In this document: positions 6,198-13,471 of the stretch, piece by piece | Layout of the letters: every line of letters begins with the position of its first letter | How positions within the stretch are numbered: position 1 is the stretch's first letter | NCBI GenBank assembly: GCA_934167885.1 | Contig: CAKPMB010000018.1 | Location: 1 to 29,040 of the forward strand | Source of the DNA: an uncultured Bacilli bacterium | GTDB lineage: Bacteria > Bacillota_I > Bacilli_A > RF39 > UBA660 | DNA length: 29,040 nt | Direction: 5' to 3' | Translations under genes and position numbers: made by a program | The notes under the pieces: model-generated | What the model was told of the DNA's origin: nothing | Seen by the model: only the letters and a program-made list of their open reading frames with translations | Database searches by the model: none

Positions 6198-6366
6198 CTA
6201 TTTCATTTTCAGACAAGTTTCTATCATACTAACTATTACATTGTTATAAGAAGTATTATTTTCTTTAGCAATTTTTTCTATTTCTTTAACCAAACTTTCC
6301 TTTAGATATAAGGTTTTATAGGAAGTTGGTTCTTTTTCTTTTGTTTTTTTTTGGAACAAATTTCAC
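6198..6366 (-). pseudogene. Ribbon-helix-helix protein gene with frame break at A9
   Basis: A GTG at 6366 is well placed after AGAGAGGTGAT, but its frame stops after 16 codons. The +1 frame entered at a run of nine A (minus strand of 6344-6352) continues to a stop at 6198. It encodes KTLYLKESLVKEIEKIAKEN and a second helix ending IETCLKMK: a short beta strand followed by two helices, as in CopG/Arc repressors. With eight A the gene would encode an intact protein of about 55 residues. Either it is a pseudogene, a sequencing error, or expression depends on polymerase slippage at A9. A weaker alternative is a TTG start at 6358 in the RHH frame. It lies immediately upstream of the antisense RNA promoter and could be its regulator. 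Confidence 0.55.
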
Positions 6367-6450
6367 TATATCACCTCTCTATAAATATTTTAATATATTA
6401 GTAAAATAAAAGATAAATTAGAAATTTTTAATGTAAAAATCTAAAAATTA

Positions 6451-6476
6451 TGATATAATGTTTACGAAGGGAGGTT
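6451..6476 (+). promoter_or_regulatory. Promoter and ribosome-binding site of the 162-residue gene
   Basis: The extended -10 TGATATAAT (6451-6459) is followed by AAGGGAGG just ahead of the ATG at 6482. The -35 is poor. The core and Shine-Dalgarno closely match those of the 304-residue gene at 1982-2009. Confidence 0.65.
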
Positions 6477-6481
6477 AAATA

Positions 6482-6970
6482 ATGAATAGAGAAACAATTA
6501 ATTATTCAGGAAGAGAACTAGAAGTTGTTGTTGATGAGAAAGGAACTGTTTTATTTGCAAAAGAAACAACCCCTATACATCAATATCAAATTGGTAATGT
6601 TGAAATGGTTAGAGTAAGCGGATATGGTTTATTAACTTCTATTAATGATGTTGGATTTGTTCCTGGATTAAACAGAAATGATTTACCACAAAGAGGAATT
6701 GTTGATTATCAATACATTGATGCAGAACCTAGTAAACAATTTTCTGATGCTCATATTGGAAATGTTGTTATAAAGGACGCTGATACTGATAGCGTTTATT
6801 TAGCTGTAGCTTTCCAAGGATCTTCTATGCAAAAGCAAGTTTCCCATGGTGAAAAAGTTGTTAGTAGTGATTATGAAGGAATCATGATGTCTGCACCAAA
6901 ACCACTTAAAGAAGTTGTTGGAAAAAATTTAAGTGAAATTAAAGAAAACACTGCTGGAATGCACAGATAA
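6482..6970 (+). CDS. Unknown 162-residue protein
   Basis: I do not recognise this family. The protein is soluble, without a signal peptide, and rich in beta-strand-like segments (YSGRELEVVVDEKGTVLFAKE, cut short here by its neighbours; VEMVRVSGYGLLTSI; IGNVVIKDADTDSVYLAVAFQG). It has no Cys. Its base composition is slightly less AT-rich than its surroundings, with frequent Gly and Val codons. It lies between the toxin-like locus and the oriT-like region, on the opposite strand from the relaxase and recombinase, so it is probably cargo of the mobile element. The start is supported by the Shine-Dalgarno AAGGGAGG and the extended -10 promoter. Confidence 0.7.
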   Translation: MNRETINYSGRELEVVVDEKGTVLFAKETTPIHQYQIGNVEMVRVSGYGLLTSINDVGFVPGLNRNDLPQRGIVDYQYIDAEPSKQFSDAHIGNVVIKDADTDSVYLAVAFQGSSMQKQVSHGEKVVSSDYEGIMMSAPKPLKEVVGKNLSEIKENTAGMHR

Positions 6971-7025
6971 AAATCGTGGCACGTTTTGTTGCGTTGGCAA
7001 TGAAAGTGGCGATAGATTTTTATAA

Positions 7026-7156
7026 ATTTATTTTCATTACGAAGTTTTGAAAATAAATAATTGCAATTTATTGCAATTCAAAAAACATAATTATCGCTTG
7101 AACGATTGGTTCATGCTTAATTATGTTTTAGGGTTTCAAAAGGGAATATTCCCTTT
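7026..7156. repeat. Cluster of inverted and direct repeats beside oriT-like site
   Basis: The non-coding gap 6971-7241 contains, in order, an 11-bp perfect stem (7026-7036 with 7048-7058), TTGCAATT repeated with period 10 (7061-7068, 7071-7078), and a 12-bp stem (7082-7093 with 7118-7129) whose loop holds a second stem (7099-7103 with 7110-7114). Then comes an 18-base perfect palindrome around GGGAATATTCCC (7139-7156). These may be accessory parts of the transfer origin or operators. Confidence 0.6.
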
Positions 7157-7157
7157 G

Positions 7158-7214
7158 CACACACCATTTTGACTCTGTCAAATGGGAAGTGTGTTACTCT
7201 ATTGGAAATAGAGT
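7158..7214 (+). other. Putative MobV-type origin of transfer (oriT)
   Basis: GTGTGTTA (7189-7196) matches the nic core known for pMV158/pT181-type RSA sites, where the relaxase cuts GTGTG/TTA. The predicted cut is between 7193 and 7194. It lies at the foot of an imperfect hairpin (ACACAC and CATTTTGAC, 7159-7173, with GTCAAATG and GTGTGT, 7177-7194) and is followed by an 8-bp stem (7196-7203 with 7207-7214). The relaxase gene at 7242-8498 is of the family that uses this motif. Known oriTs usually lie upstream of the mob gene; here it lies downstream. Confidence 0.6.
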
Positions 7215-7221
7215 CTTATTG

Positions 7222-7243
7222 GACGAGCAATGCTCGTCTTTTT
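7222..7243 (+). terminator. Rightward terminator at the end of mobV
   Basis: A GC-rich stem (GACGAG with CTCGTC, 7222-7227 and 7233-7238, extendable) is followed by TTTTTAT on the plus strand. It would stop transcripts from the 162-residue gene before they run antisense into mobV. Confidence 0.65.
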
Positions 7244-8498
7244 ATATGTCTATATCATAGTCATCATAATCTTTATCAGTTCCATAATTTTGTTCATAAA
7301 TATAATCATTTATTTCTTCTTCTCTAGAAGTCCCATCTGCAATATCGTGCAAATCGGAATCTTTGTAATAATTTAATTGATGATAAGCAGTAATTTCATC
7401 GACAACATTATCTTTATCTTTTTCAGTTCCTATATGGAGTAATTTATTAAAGAACTTTTTAATTGATTGAAGCATAACATTTAAGAAATTATGAAGTCTT
7501 CTATTTTCTTTTTGAAGTTCTTCGTTTTTATCTTCAAGTTTTCTTATCTCAACTTGTAAATGTCTTTTGTCATGTTCCATTTCTCGATAGTGATTTGTAT
7601 AATCTTGGAGTTCTTCAAATAATGCTTGATTTTTTGGCATATCTCTAATAACCATTTTTGAAGTATTCATAAAGTCATTTAATACTTCATAAGTTTCCTT
7701 ATCAATTTTAACTTCTTTACCAGTAATAGTTGGTTTAGAAGTTTTTAATTTTTCTTCTAATATTTCATAATCTCTAGTCATAAGATAATTTTGTTTTTCC
7801 ATACGATTATCTAGTTTTCTTGTTATCTTTTTAAATTTTTTAATAGAGATATGTTCATTATCACTATTTTTAATACCTCGTTCTAGTTTAAAACCTTTAT
7901 CTACCATTCGTTGCCAGTATTTATCTTGAAGTTCACTAATATATGCACCAGACTTCATATAATGCTTTTTAGAAATAGTGTATTTTTCAGTATTAGTTCT
8001 TTTATCAAACTTTTTAATTAAAGGAACAACTACACAATGTAGATGTGGTGTTTTTTCGTCCATGTGTACTGTTGCATGTAAAACTTGTTCTTTGGTATAA
8101 CCTAAATCTTCATAAACAAATTCCATACAACTATCTGCCCTTTTTTTAATTTCTTTTTTACTCATATTTTTAAAGAAATCATTATCACTAGTAAATAGTA
8201 ATTCATCAGCAACAACACTATTTGAATCATCTAACATTTTATCAAATGACTTTCTTCGATCTTCTCTTGTAGTTAATTGTTTTTCTTCATATTCCTTTTT
8301 ATAATCTTTAACTAATTCATAATAACCTTTAGTATATTTATCAGAAAGCGGAACAATATCAATGTTATTTTTAGTTTTTGTAATATCAATATCAGGATTA
8401 GACTTATATGCCTTTTTATCTCTTTTATTATGAGCACCAATTTGTCCTAAATCTTTTATCGTGTTTATCGATTCACTTCTAAATATTGCATAACTCAT
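7242..8498 (-). CDS. MobV/Pre-family relaxase
   Basis: MobV relaxases nick oriT and lead plasmid or mobilizable-element DNA into a recipient through a helper conjugation system. The 418-residue protein starts MSYAIFRSESINTIKDLG, typical of Pre/Mob proteins. It has the HNKR motif at residues 23-26 and the metal-binding HMDEKTPHLH at 145-154 (HxDExxPHxH). The C-terminal half (about 255-350) is coiled coil, followed by an acidic tail, as in MobM. The length is normal for the family. Its ATG at 8498 overlaps the stop of the recombinase by four bases (ATGA), so both are translationally linked. A matching nic site lies just downstream at 7189-7196. No type IV secretion genes are seen, so it would depend on another element for transfer. 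Confidence 0.88.
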   Translation of the reverse strand: MSYAIFRSESINTIKDLGQIGAHNKRDKKAYKSNPDIDITKTKNNIDIVPLSDKYTKGYYELVKDYKKEYEEKQLTTREDRRKSFDKMLDDSNSVVADELLFTSDNDFFKNMSKKEIKKRADSCMEFVYEDLGYTKEQVLHATVHMDEKTPHLHCVVVPLIKKFDKRTNTEKYTISKKHYMKSGAYISELQDKYWQRMVDKGFKLERGIKNSDNEHISIKKFKKITRKLDNRMEKQNYLMTRDYEILEEKLKTSKPTITGKEVKIDKETYEVLNDFMNTSKMVIRDMPKNQALFEELQDYTNHYREMEHDKRHLQVEIRKLEDKNEELQKENRRLHNFLNVMLQSIKKFFNKLLHIGTEKDKDNVVDEITAYHQLNYYKDSDLHDIADGTSREEEINDYIYEQNYGTDKDYDDYDIDI

Positions 8499-10296
8499 TT
8501 TTCTACCTCAATACTATCAGCATTTATAAAAGTTATAGGTGGTATAGGAACTTCTATTACACCATAACTTTCTGCTTTATTAAGTCCTTTTTTATTTATT
8601 ATAGGAATCATTTTAAGTGGCTCATTAAAGATATTTTTTCTAGTATATTTTAAACAAAATTGATGGTCATTATATTTTTCTTTTTTTACTTCTTGATAAT
8701 CAATAGGGTATTTAACTTGTAATCTTTTAATGTGTTTATCTATTTCTTCTCGTGTCATTGGAGCACATACTTCCATTTGTTTTTTTTCTCCATTAGCACT
8801 AACATCTTGGAATCTATTAATTGCTCCTTTATTAAATAAATTAGCATACTCTTCAAAGAATGTTTTTCTAAAATTAATCTTCTTAATTTCAATTTCTTTG
8901 CCTTTTTTAATAACTTCTATTGAATCAATATAACTCATAATTAAATCTTGTTTTTCACTTACTTCTAGTTTATTCCATTCAATTTCAAAACTACTATGAT
9001 AAAGTGGATTTATTAAGCATTTGATACTTTCTAAATCTCTTTTAAGCATTATATCTTCAAAAGTGAAGTTATATTCATCAAGTTCTTTTTCTTCTTTTTG
9101 TTTCTTTTCAATTTCTTTAATTCTATCTTCTAAATATTTTTTATCTTGACTATATTCGTCCATTTCAATAATCTTATTTAAATATGCATCTTTTAACCTA
9201 GTTATTTTGTCTTTTAAGGCATTTATTTCTTTTGTAAGTAATTCATTCGTATTTTCTACTTTATGCTTTAAAAGCGGTACGAAATACTTTCTAACGGTTA
9301 TATCATACTCAATTAAAGTTGTTATATCTCCAATTAATAATTCTATTAACGCATCTTCTCTAATAAATGTTTTACATTCATTACATTGATAATAAATATA
9401 TTTCTTTTTTCTTTCCAATTGGTGCTTTACAAGCCATTATTTTATTACAAATTAGGACACAGTATTTTTTGAAAGAATATATAATCATTTCTTCTAGTAT
9501 AATTACGAGAGTTTTTTCTAGTTTGCTCTTGGCATCCTTCCCATAATTTTTTACTTATAATAGGTTCAACAACATCTTCATAAAGTACAGGTTTTCCAGT
9601 TCTTCCACCACTTATAAAATCTCCTTTATAAAGTGGATTTGCTAATACTTTTTGAATTGTTGTATTATACCATTTTTTGCCTAATATTTGTTCTTCATTA
9701 AAGATATTAGATATTTTTTGATAACTATTTCCTTTTAAATATAAATCAAATATTCTTTCTACGATTTCACTTTCAGCTGGATTAATAATTAACTTCTTAC
9801 CATCTCTCATAAACCCTAGTGTTTTTCTTACTGGTATATGTCCATCTTTAATTGCTCCAACCATTCCAAACTTTGTTCTTTCTGATACTCTTTCTATTTC
9901 AAGTTGTGATAAGACAGTAAGCATTCTTACAAAGAATCTACCATTTGCTATTGATGTGTTAATATCGTCCATAGCACATTCCAAAGTACACTCATACTTT
10001 TCAAGTTCACTAATCAATACTTCTAAATCTCTAACACTTCTTGTTAATCTATCTAATTTATAAGCAACTATTACATTTACATTACCGTTTTTAACTTCTT
10101 CTAACATTTTCATAAATGCTGGTCTATGATCTATATCTTTACCACTTATTCCAGCATCTTCATAAATATTATAAATATTATAATCTCTAAACTTACATAA
10201 ATCTTTTAATTTTTCTTGTTGTTCTGGCAAACTATAACCTTCTCGTGCTTGGTCTTCAGTAGATACACGACAATATATTGCTGCATTTTTCTTCAA
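8495..10296 (-). pseudogene. Large serine recombinase broken by two frameshifts
   Basis: Large serine recombinases integrate and excise mobile elements. The 5' frame (9445-10296) encodes the resolvase domain with AIYCRVST (catalytic Ser about residue 12), the DRLTR arginines near 83-86, and the following recombinase domain. It ends LCPNL. The 3' frame (to 8495) resumes at KKKYIYYQCNECK, then a coiled coil and the C-terminal domain. Removing one T from a TTT (minus strand of 9449-9451) and one A from an A6 run (9405-9410) restores a zinc ribbon, CPNC...CNEC, and one protein of about 600 residues. The start is TTG 10296, because an in-frame stop lies two codons upstream. Split as it is, the product is probably inactive unless the indels are sequencing errors. 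The pairing with MobV recalls TnpX/TnpZ of Tn4451. Confidence 0.85.
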
Positions 10297-10314
10297 TATT
10301 CATCAACTCCTTTT

Positions 10315-10365
10315 CCATAAAAAAGGGAGTCAAAAATACTAGTAATAACTAATACCTTTGACTCC
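10315..10365 (-). terminator. Attenuator-type terminator in the recombinase leader
   Basis: GGAGTCAAA (minus strand of 10357-10365) pairs with its complement at 10326-10334 and is followed by CTTTTTT. The 5' arm overlaps the last codons of the leader peptide (10349-10408), so a ribosome on those codons would prevent the stem. It lies about 30 bases before the recombinase start. Confidence 0.65.
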
Positions 10366-10408
10366 TTAAAATAATACTTATAAATTGTTTTCGTGTGTTT
10401 TTAACCAT
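10349..10408 (-). CDS. Putative 19-residue regulatory leader peptide
   Basis: ATG 10408 is preceded by AAAGGTAGG and opens a 19-codon frame, MVKNTRKQFISIILRSQRY, ending at TAG. A promoter lies upstream (10466-10493), and an intrinsic terminator whose 5' arm coincides with the last codons lies at the end. This is the layout of ribosome-mediated attenuation known from amino-acid biosynthesis operons and antibiotic-inducible resistance genes. The peptide has three Arg near the end but no obvious run of one amino acid. The downstream gene is a recombinase, not a resistance gene. I do not recognise the peptide. Confidence 0.55.
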   Translation of the reverse strand: MVKNTRKQFISIILRSQRY

Positions 10409-10465
10409 AGAAGTACCTACCTTTCTAATAAAAGACGGATACTGCTTGTCATTTATTGGCTTATT

Positions 10466-10493
10466 ATTCTATCACTTTAATTTTATTTATCAA
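10466..10493 (-). promoter_or_regulatory. Promoter of the leader-recombinase-relaxase unit
   Basis: On the minus strand TTGATA (10488-10493), a 16-base spacer and the extended -10 TGATAGAAT (10466-10474) lie about 58 bases before the leader ATG. Confidence 0.65.
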
Positions 10494-10514
10494 TTTCTTA
10501 TTTAGGAAATAGTA

Positions 10515-10790
10515 TTAGTTTTTATGCATTTTAATATAGTTTTGTAATTCATTAAAAGGTATTGATTCTTCTAATGTATTAATATAAACATTTTCACATT
10601 CATTAAAGAATAAGTAAGTAATATTATTGATAATTAGTTTATGTGGCTCAATATATGCAATATTAGTTTTAGGTATATTAATTATATTTCCTTTTTCTAA
10701 TTTACCTTTTAAGTTTAAAAACATTAATATATTTTTAACTTTTTTCTTTAAGGTTTCTTCAATTTCTAGTTTTTCCTTTATTATTTGCAT
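10515..10790 (-). CDS. Unknown 91-residue protein
   Basis: I do not recognise this protein. It starts MQIIKEKLEIEETLKKKVKN, a charged helix, followed by a strand-rich part (INIPKTNIAYIEPHKLIINN) and a helical C-terminus. No membrane segment or metal motif is seen. The start has only a weak purine-rich site (GAAAGAAG) at long spacing, so expression or the start codon is uncertain. It lies between the promoter of the recombinase unit and the tmRNA terminator, and could belong to either the chromosome or the end of the mobile element. Confidence 0.55.
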   Translation of the reverse strand: MQIIKEKLEIEETLKKKVKNILMFLNLKGKLEKGNIINIPKTNIAYIEPHKLIINNITYLFFNECENVYINTLEESIPFNELQNYIKMHKN

Positions 10791-10814
10791 AACTAATCAA
10801 CTTCTTTCAAAGCA

Positions 10815-10844
10815 TATAAAAAAGGTTAACCGAAATTAACCTTT
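10815..10844 (-). terminator. Terminator of tmRNA
   Basis: A 9-bp stem (10821-10829 with 10836-10844) with a 6-base loop is followed on the minus strand by a T-rich run, 37 bases beyond the tmRNA CCA end. Confidence 0.85.
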
Positions 10845-10880
10845 CATATATAAAGTCGATTAGTTCGACTAATTTCCCTA

Positions 10881-11223
10881 TGGTGGAGCTGAGGAGATTC
10901 GAACTCCTGTCCGAAACTACTGTCATAAAGACTTCTACAAGCTTAGTTGATTAATAGAATTCATTATACTATAAGTTAATCAACAAACAAAAGTATAACT
11001 AGGTTATATTATTCATTTTAATATCTAACCTATATTAAAATATAGTTTACTAATATGAATTTCTATAAAGTCCGTAAACAAGAAAATATAGAAACCTTTT
11101 GCACTTAATTATTAAGCAAAAGCTAATTCGTTTCTGTTTCCAGTTATTTTTTTGTGAATTTTACGTATTCCTACGACTTGCTATCTAAACCCATCATAAT
11201 CCCGTCGAAACCATAACAGCCCC
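10881..11223 (-). ncRNA. ssrA: Transfer-messenger RNA
   Basis: tmRNA rescues stalled ribosomes and tags incomplete proteins for degradation. The 343-nt RNA has the tRNA-like ends: 5' GGGGCTG pairs with 3' CAGCTCC, followed by A and an encoded CCA. The T-arm reads GGAGTTCGAATCTCC, and the conserved TATGGTTTCGACGGG block follows the 5' end. The mRNA-like part ends GGAAACAGAAACGAATTAGC and then TTTTGCTTAATAA, giving a tag ending GNRNELAFA before tandem stops. The exact resume codon was not determined. Promoter and terminator are both visible. Confidence 0.95.
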
Positions 11224-11234
11224 AGAACACATTC

Positions 11235-11243
11235 ATTGTATCA
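11235..11243 (-). promoter_or_regulatory. Extended -10 promoter of tmRNA
   Basis: TGATACAAT on the minus strand lies 12 bases before the mature 5' end. The -35 region (TAGATA at 17 bases) is weak. Confidence 0.6.
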
Positions 11244-11278
11244 CAAACATTAAAAAATATCTACTATAACCTTACAAA

Positions 11279-11310
11279 TAAAGTTCTAAAACTGAAGTTA
11301 TAGAACTTTA
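11279..11310 (-). terminator. Terminator of the glycosyltransferase-like gene
   Basis: A perfect 10-bp stem (11279-11288 with 11301-11310) follows the stop of the gene at 11323 and precedes TTTG on the minus strand. The T run is short. Confidence 0.65.
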
Positions 11311-11322
11311 CTATAAAACATA

Positions 11323-12729
11323 TTATTTTTTATTCAAAATTTTTTCTTTACTACCCATAAAAGTCACAATACTATTTATACCAATACCCGCCATAATAAA
11401 TACTGCAACTCTTGGTGTATAAGTATATCTATTCATAATTTCTATAAACAAATATACTGTCCAATAACCACATAATAAAATAACAAACAAATTTATCTTA
11501 TCATTATAAGACTTCTCTTTTACTAAACTAAAAATACCTATTAAAGACAATGTAAAAATCACTAAATAAACATGTTGATTAAATTTAAACATGTATGCAT
11601 TAACAGTTGAACCTTTTATTTTGAATGATCCCACTTTCAAATCATTAGAATTTAAATATGTATTAGACCAATACAAATTACTATCTAACCAAAAACTTTT
11701 TGTCTTTATCATCATTAATTTTAAAAACTTAGTAGGATTACCAATAGTTCGTTCCTTAATAACTTCTAATTCTTTTTCTCTATCACCTAAATATTTACTA
11801 TCATCACTTGTATACCATCCCCTACTATCATAGTTGGTTCCTAAAACAAATTTCCACAAAGGATCCATATTTTTTAAACCATTTTGACTAATATTAAACG
11901 TCTTAAAAGCTAAAGAACAACCATTGGTAATTATTAAATAACTAGCTATAAGCACTACCATATTTATAAATATTGTTCTTAAATGAGCCCTTTTACATTT
12001 ATTCAATAGCAAATACACAATAATCGCTAAAACAAAAATAATCCCTTCTGGACGCATAATATTCCCTAAACCAATTAAAAGACCAACTATTAAATATTTG
12101 AGCCATACTTTATTATTTAAAAGATTATCCTTAATAATTAAATAAAGGCCTAAAAAGAATAAAAAGGTTGGAATATGTTGATTGGTTAAAATAGTTGTAA
12201 GCATAACAGGATGCAAATAAATCATATAAGATAGACTTGTAAATTTAGCAACTTTTTCATTAATAAGTTCTTTGGTAGTCAAATATATTAAAACCGTTGT
12301 GCCACTTAAAGCAAGGCAATTAACTAATTTTAAGAAAAAGACACTATCCCAAATTTTTAATAATAAAGCTTGATAGGCAACATGCCCAATTTGATATCCC
12401 CAAGATATAAAGTAAGGTAGTTTCGTATAACTTAAATCACCTAATTTTAACATACTAGAAGCCCGATACATTGTGTAAAAATCAGATTCAATTGGCGGTT
12501 TAAATACTAAAATTACTAAAATTTTACTAAGCATTGAGAATAAAAACAAAAACCATGGAAACTTTTTAATAGAACATTTAAATGAAAGTAGATAAATGAT
12601 TCCAAAAGCCATTATGGCAAAGATATATTTATTGGCATACAAGCCAAGTAAAAAAGTTACACTAAAAACCACTACTAAAAATATTAAAGGTAGTCTCTTT
12701 AAATTAATTTTTTTTAATAATTTTTTCAT
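11323..12729 (-). CDS. Multi-spanning GT39-like glycosyltransferase
   Basis: The 468-residue protein has about ten hydrophobic helices spread over its length. A polar first extracytoplasmic loop contains PPIESDFYTMYRAS at about residue 75, resembling the acidic D/E motif of the GT-C fold (ArnT/PMT, GT39). Such enzymes transfer a sugar from a polyprenyl-phosphate carrier to a protein, lipid A-like or wall acceptor outside the membrane. A further extracytoplasmic region (about 280-370) includes YDSRGWYTSDDSKYLGDR. The start is ATG 12729 after GAAAGGA; the upstream TTG at 12744 is not used. It appears monocistronic, with its own terminator. Donor and acceptor are unknown. The gap 12730-12878 shows no gene. 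Confidence 0.75.
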   Translation of the reverse strand: MKKLLKKINLKRLPLIFLVVVFSVTFLLGLYANKYIFAIMAFGIIYLLSFKCSIKKFPWFLFLFSMLSKILVILVFKPPIESDFYTMYRASSMLKLGDLSYTKLPYFISWGYQIGHVAYQALLLKIWDSVFFLKLVNCLALSGTTVLIYLTTKELINEKVAKFTSLSYMIYLHPVMLTTILTNQHIPTFLFFLGLYLIIKDNLLNNKVWLKYLIVGLLIGLGNIMRPEGIIFVLAIIVYLLLNKCKRAHLRTIFINMVVLIASYLIITNGCSLAFKTFNISQNGLKNMDPLWKFVLGTNYDSRGWYTSDDSKYLGDREKELEVIKERTIGNPTKFLKLMMIKTKSFWLDSNLYWSNTYLNSNDLKVGSFKIKGSTVNAYMFKFNQHVYLVIFTLSLIGIFSLVKEKSYNDKINLFVILLCGYWTVYLFIEIMNRYTYTPRVAVFIMAGIGINSIVTFMGSKEKILNKK

Positions 12730-12878
12730 AATAAATCCTTTCAACTATTTCCTAATGTAAATATAGCATAAAATAATTAATTTGTCTCACATAAAAACAA
12801 TTATATACAAATAAAAACAACTTTAACTTGTTAAACTAAAATTGTTCTTTACTAAAACACTATATTAATTATATAAAA

Positions 12879-13391
12879 TTAAAAACTATTCTCTTTAAGT
12901 AAAACTTTAGGAATACACAATAAATCATTAATACATTCATCATCACTATCTGATAAATTGTGATTAAATAATATTCCTTGTCCTCTAGCTTCATTCCAAT
13001 CAGTAATATTATGACGACTATCATCAATTAAAACATTACCTCTTGCTCTTACAACACTACTTTTATTTACTTTCCATGGAACAGTAATAACTTCAATACA
13101 TGGTAACATGTTAAAAAAATAATTTCTTTTTATTTCAGGTTCATCTTTATTAACACATGTTGTTAGAATTTTAAAATTATAACCTAAAGAACGCAAAAAT
13201 TTAATTTTGTCAATGGAATCATTTAAAACCCCAGCTTGTTTTATTAAATTATTCCAATTTACATTAATAAAATATTCATGAACAACATCGCTATCATTAA
13301 TATCAAGTCCCATTTTTTTCATATTAGCATATGCTGTATCCATTGTATTTAATATAACACCATCACAATCTAAATAAATTAAATTATCCAT
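12879..13391 (-). CDS. HAD-superfamily 5'(3')-deoxyribonucleotidase-like protein
   Basis: HAD phosphatases use an Asp nucleophile to dephosphorylate small molecules. This 170-residue protein has motif I LDCDGVIL at residues 7-14. A motif II-like LTTC lies in FKILTTCVNKDE near residue 80, and motif IV VLIDDSRHN near 125 is followed by NEARGQGILF, as in the 5'-nucleotidase NT5C group. The probable role is hydrolysis of a nucleotide monophosphate or another phosphoester. The ATG at 13391 follows AAGGAG; the TTG two codons upstream is rejected. An extended -10 promoter at 13414-13422 lies between it and the terminator of the upstream gene. Substrate is not predictable. Confidence 0.75.
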   Translation of the reverse strand: MDNLIYLDCDGVILNTMDTAYANMKKMGLDINDSDVVHEYFINVNWNNLIKQAGVLNDSIDKIKFLRSLGYNFKILTTCVNKDEPEIKRNYFFNMLPCIEVITVPWKVNKSSVVRARGNVLIDDSRHNITDWNEARGQGILFNHNLSDSDDECINDLLCIPKVLLKENSF

Positions 13392-13413
13392 ACCCAACTC
13401 CTTATTGCCACGT

Positions 13414-13422
13414 ATTATATCA
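13414..13422 (-). promoter_or_regulatory. Extended -10 promoter of the nucleotidase gene
   Basis: TGATATAAT on the minus strand; a poor -35 (TTGCTT, minus strand of 13438-13443) overlaps the terminator stem of the SDR gene. Confidence 0.6.
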
Positions 13423-13431
13423 TAAATAGTT

Positions 13432-13455
13432 AAAAAAAAGCAAATTTTATTGCTT
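13432..13455 (-). terminator. Terminator of the SDR gene
   Basis: A 6-bp stem AAGCAA/TTGCTT (13450-13455 with 13438-13443) is followed by eight T on the minus strand, 17 bases past the stop at 13472. Confidence 0.75.
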
Positions 13456-13471
13456 CTTAGTTTGAATATAC

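Noticed and set aside
7061..7078. TTGCAATT repeats as replication iterons
   Set aside because: There are only two copies and no replication initiator gene in the window.
8495..9418. Separate gene for the recombinase C-terminal half
   Set aside because: The TTG at 9418 has no ribosome site, and two one-base corrections join it to the upstream half through a zinc ribbon.
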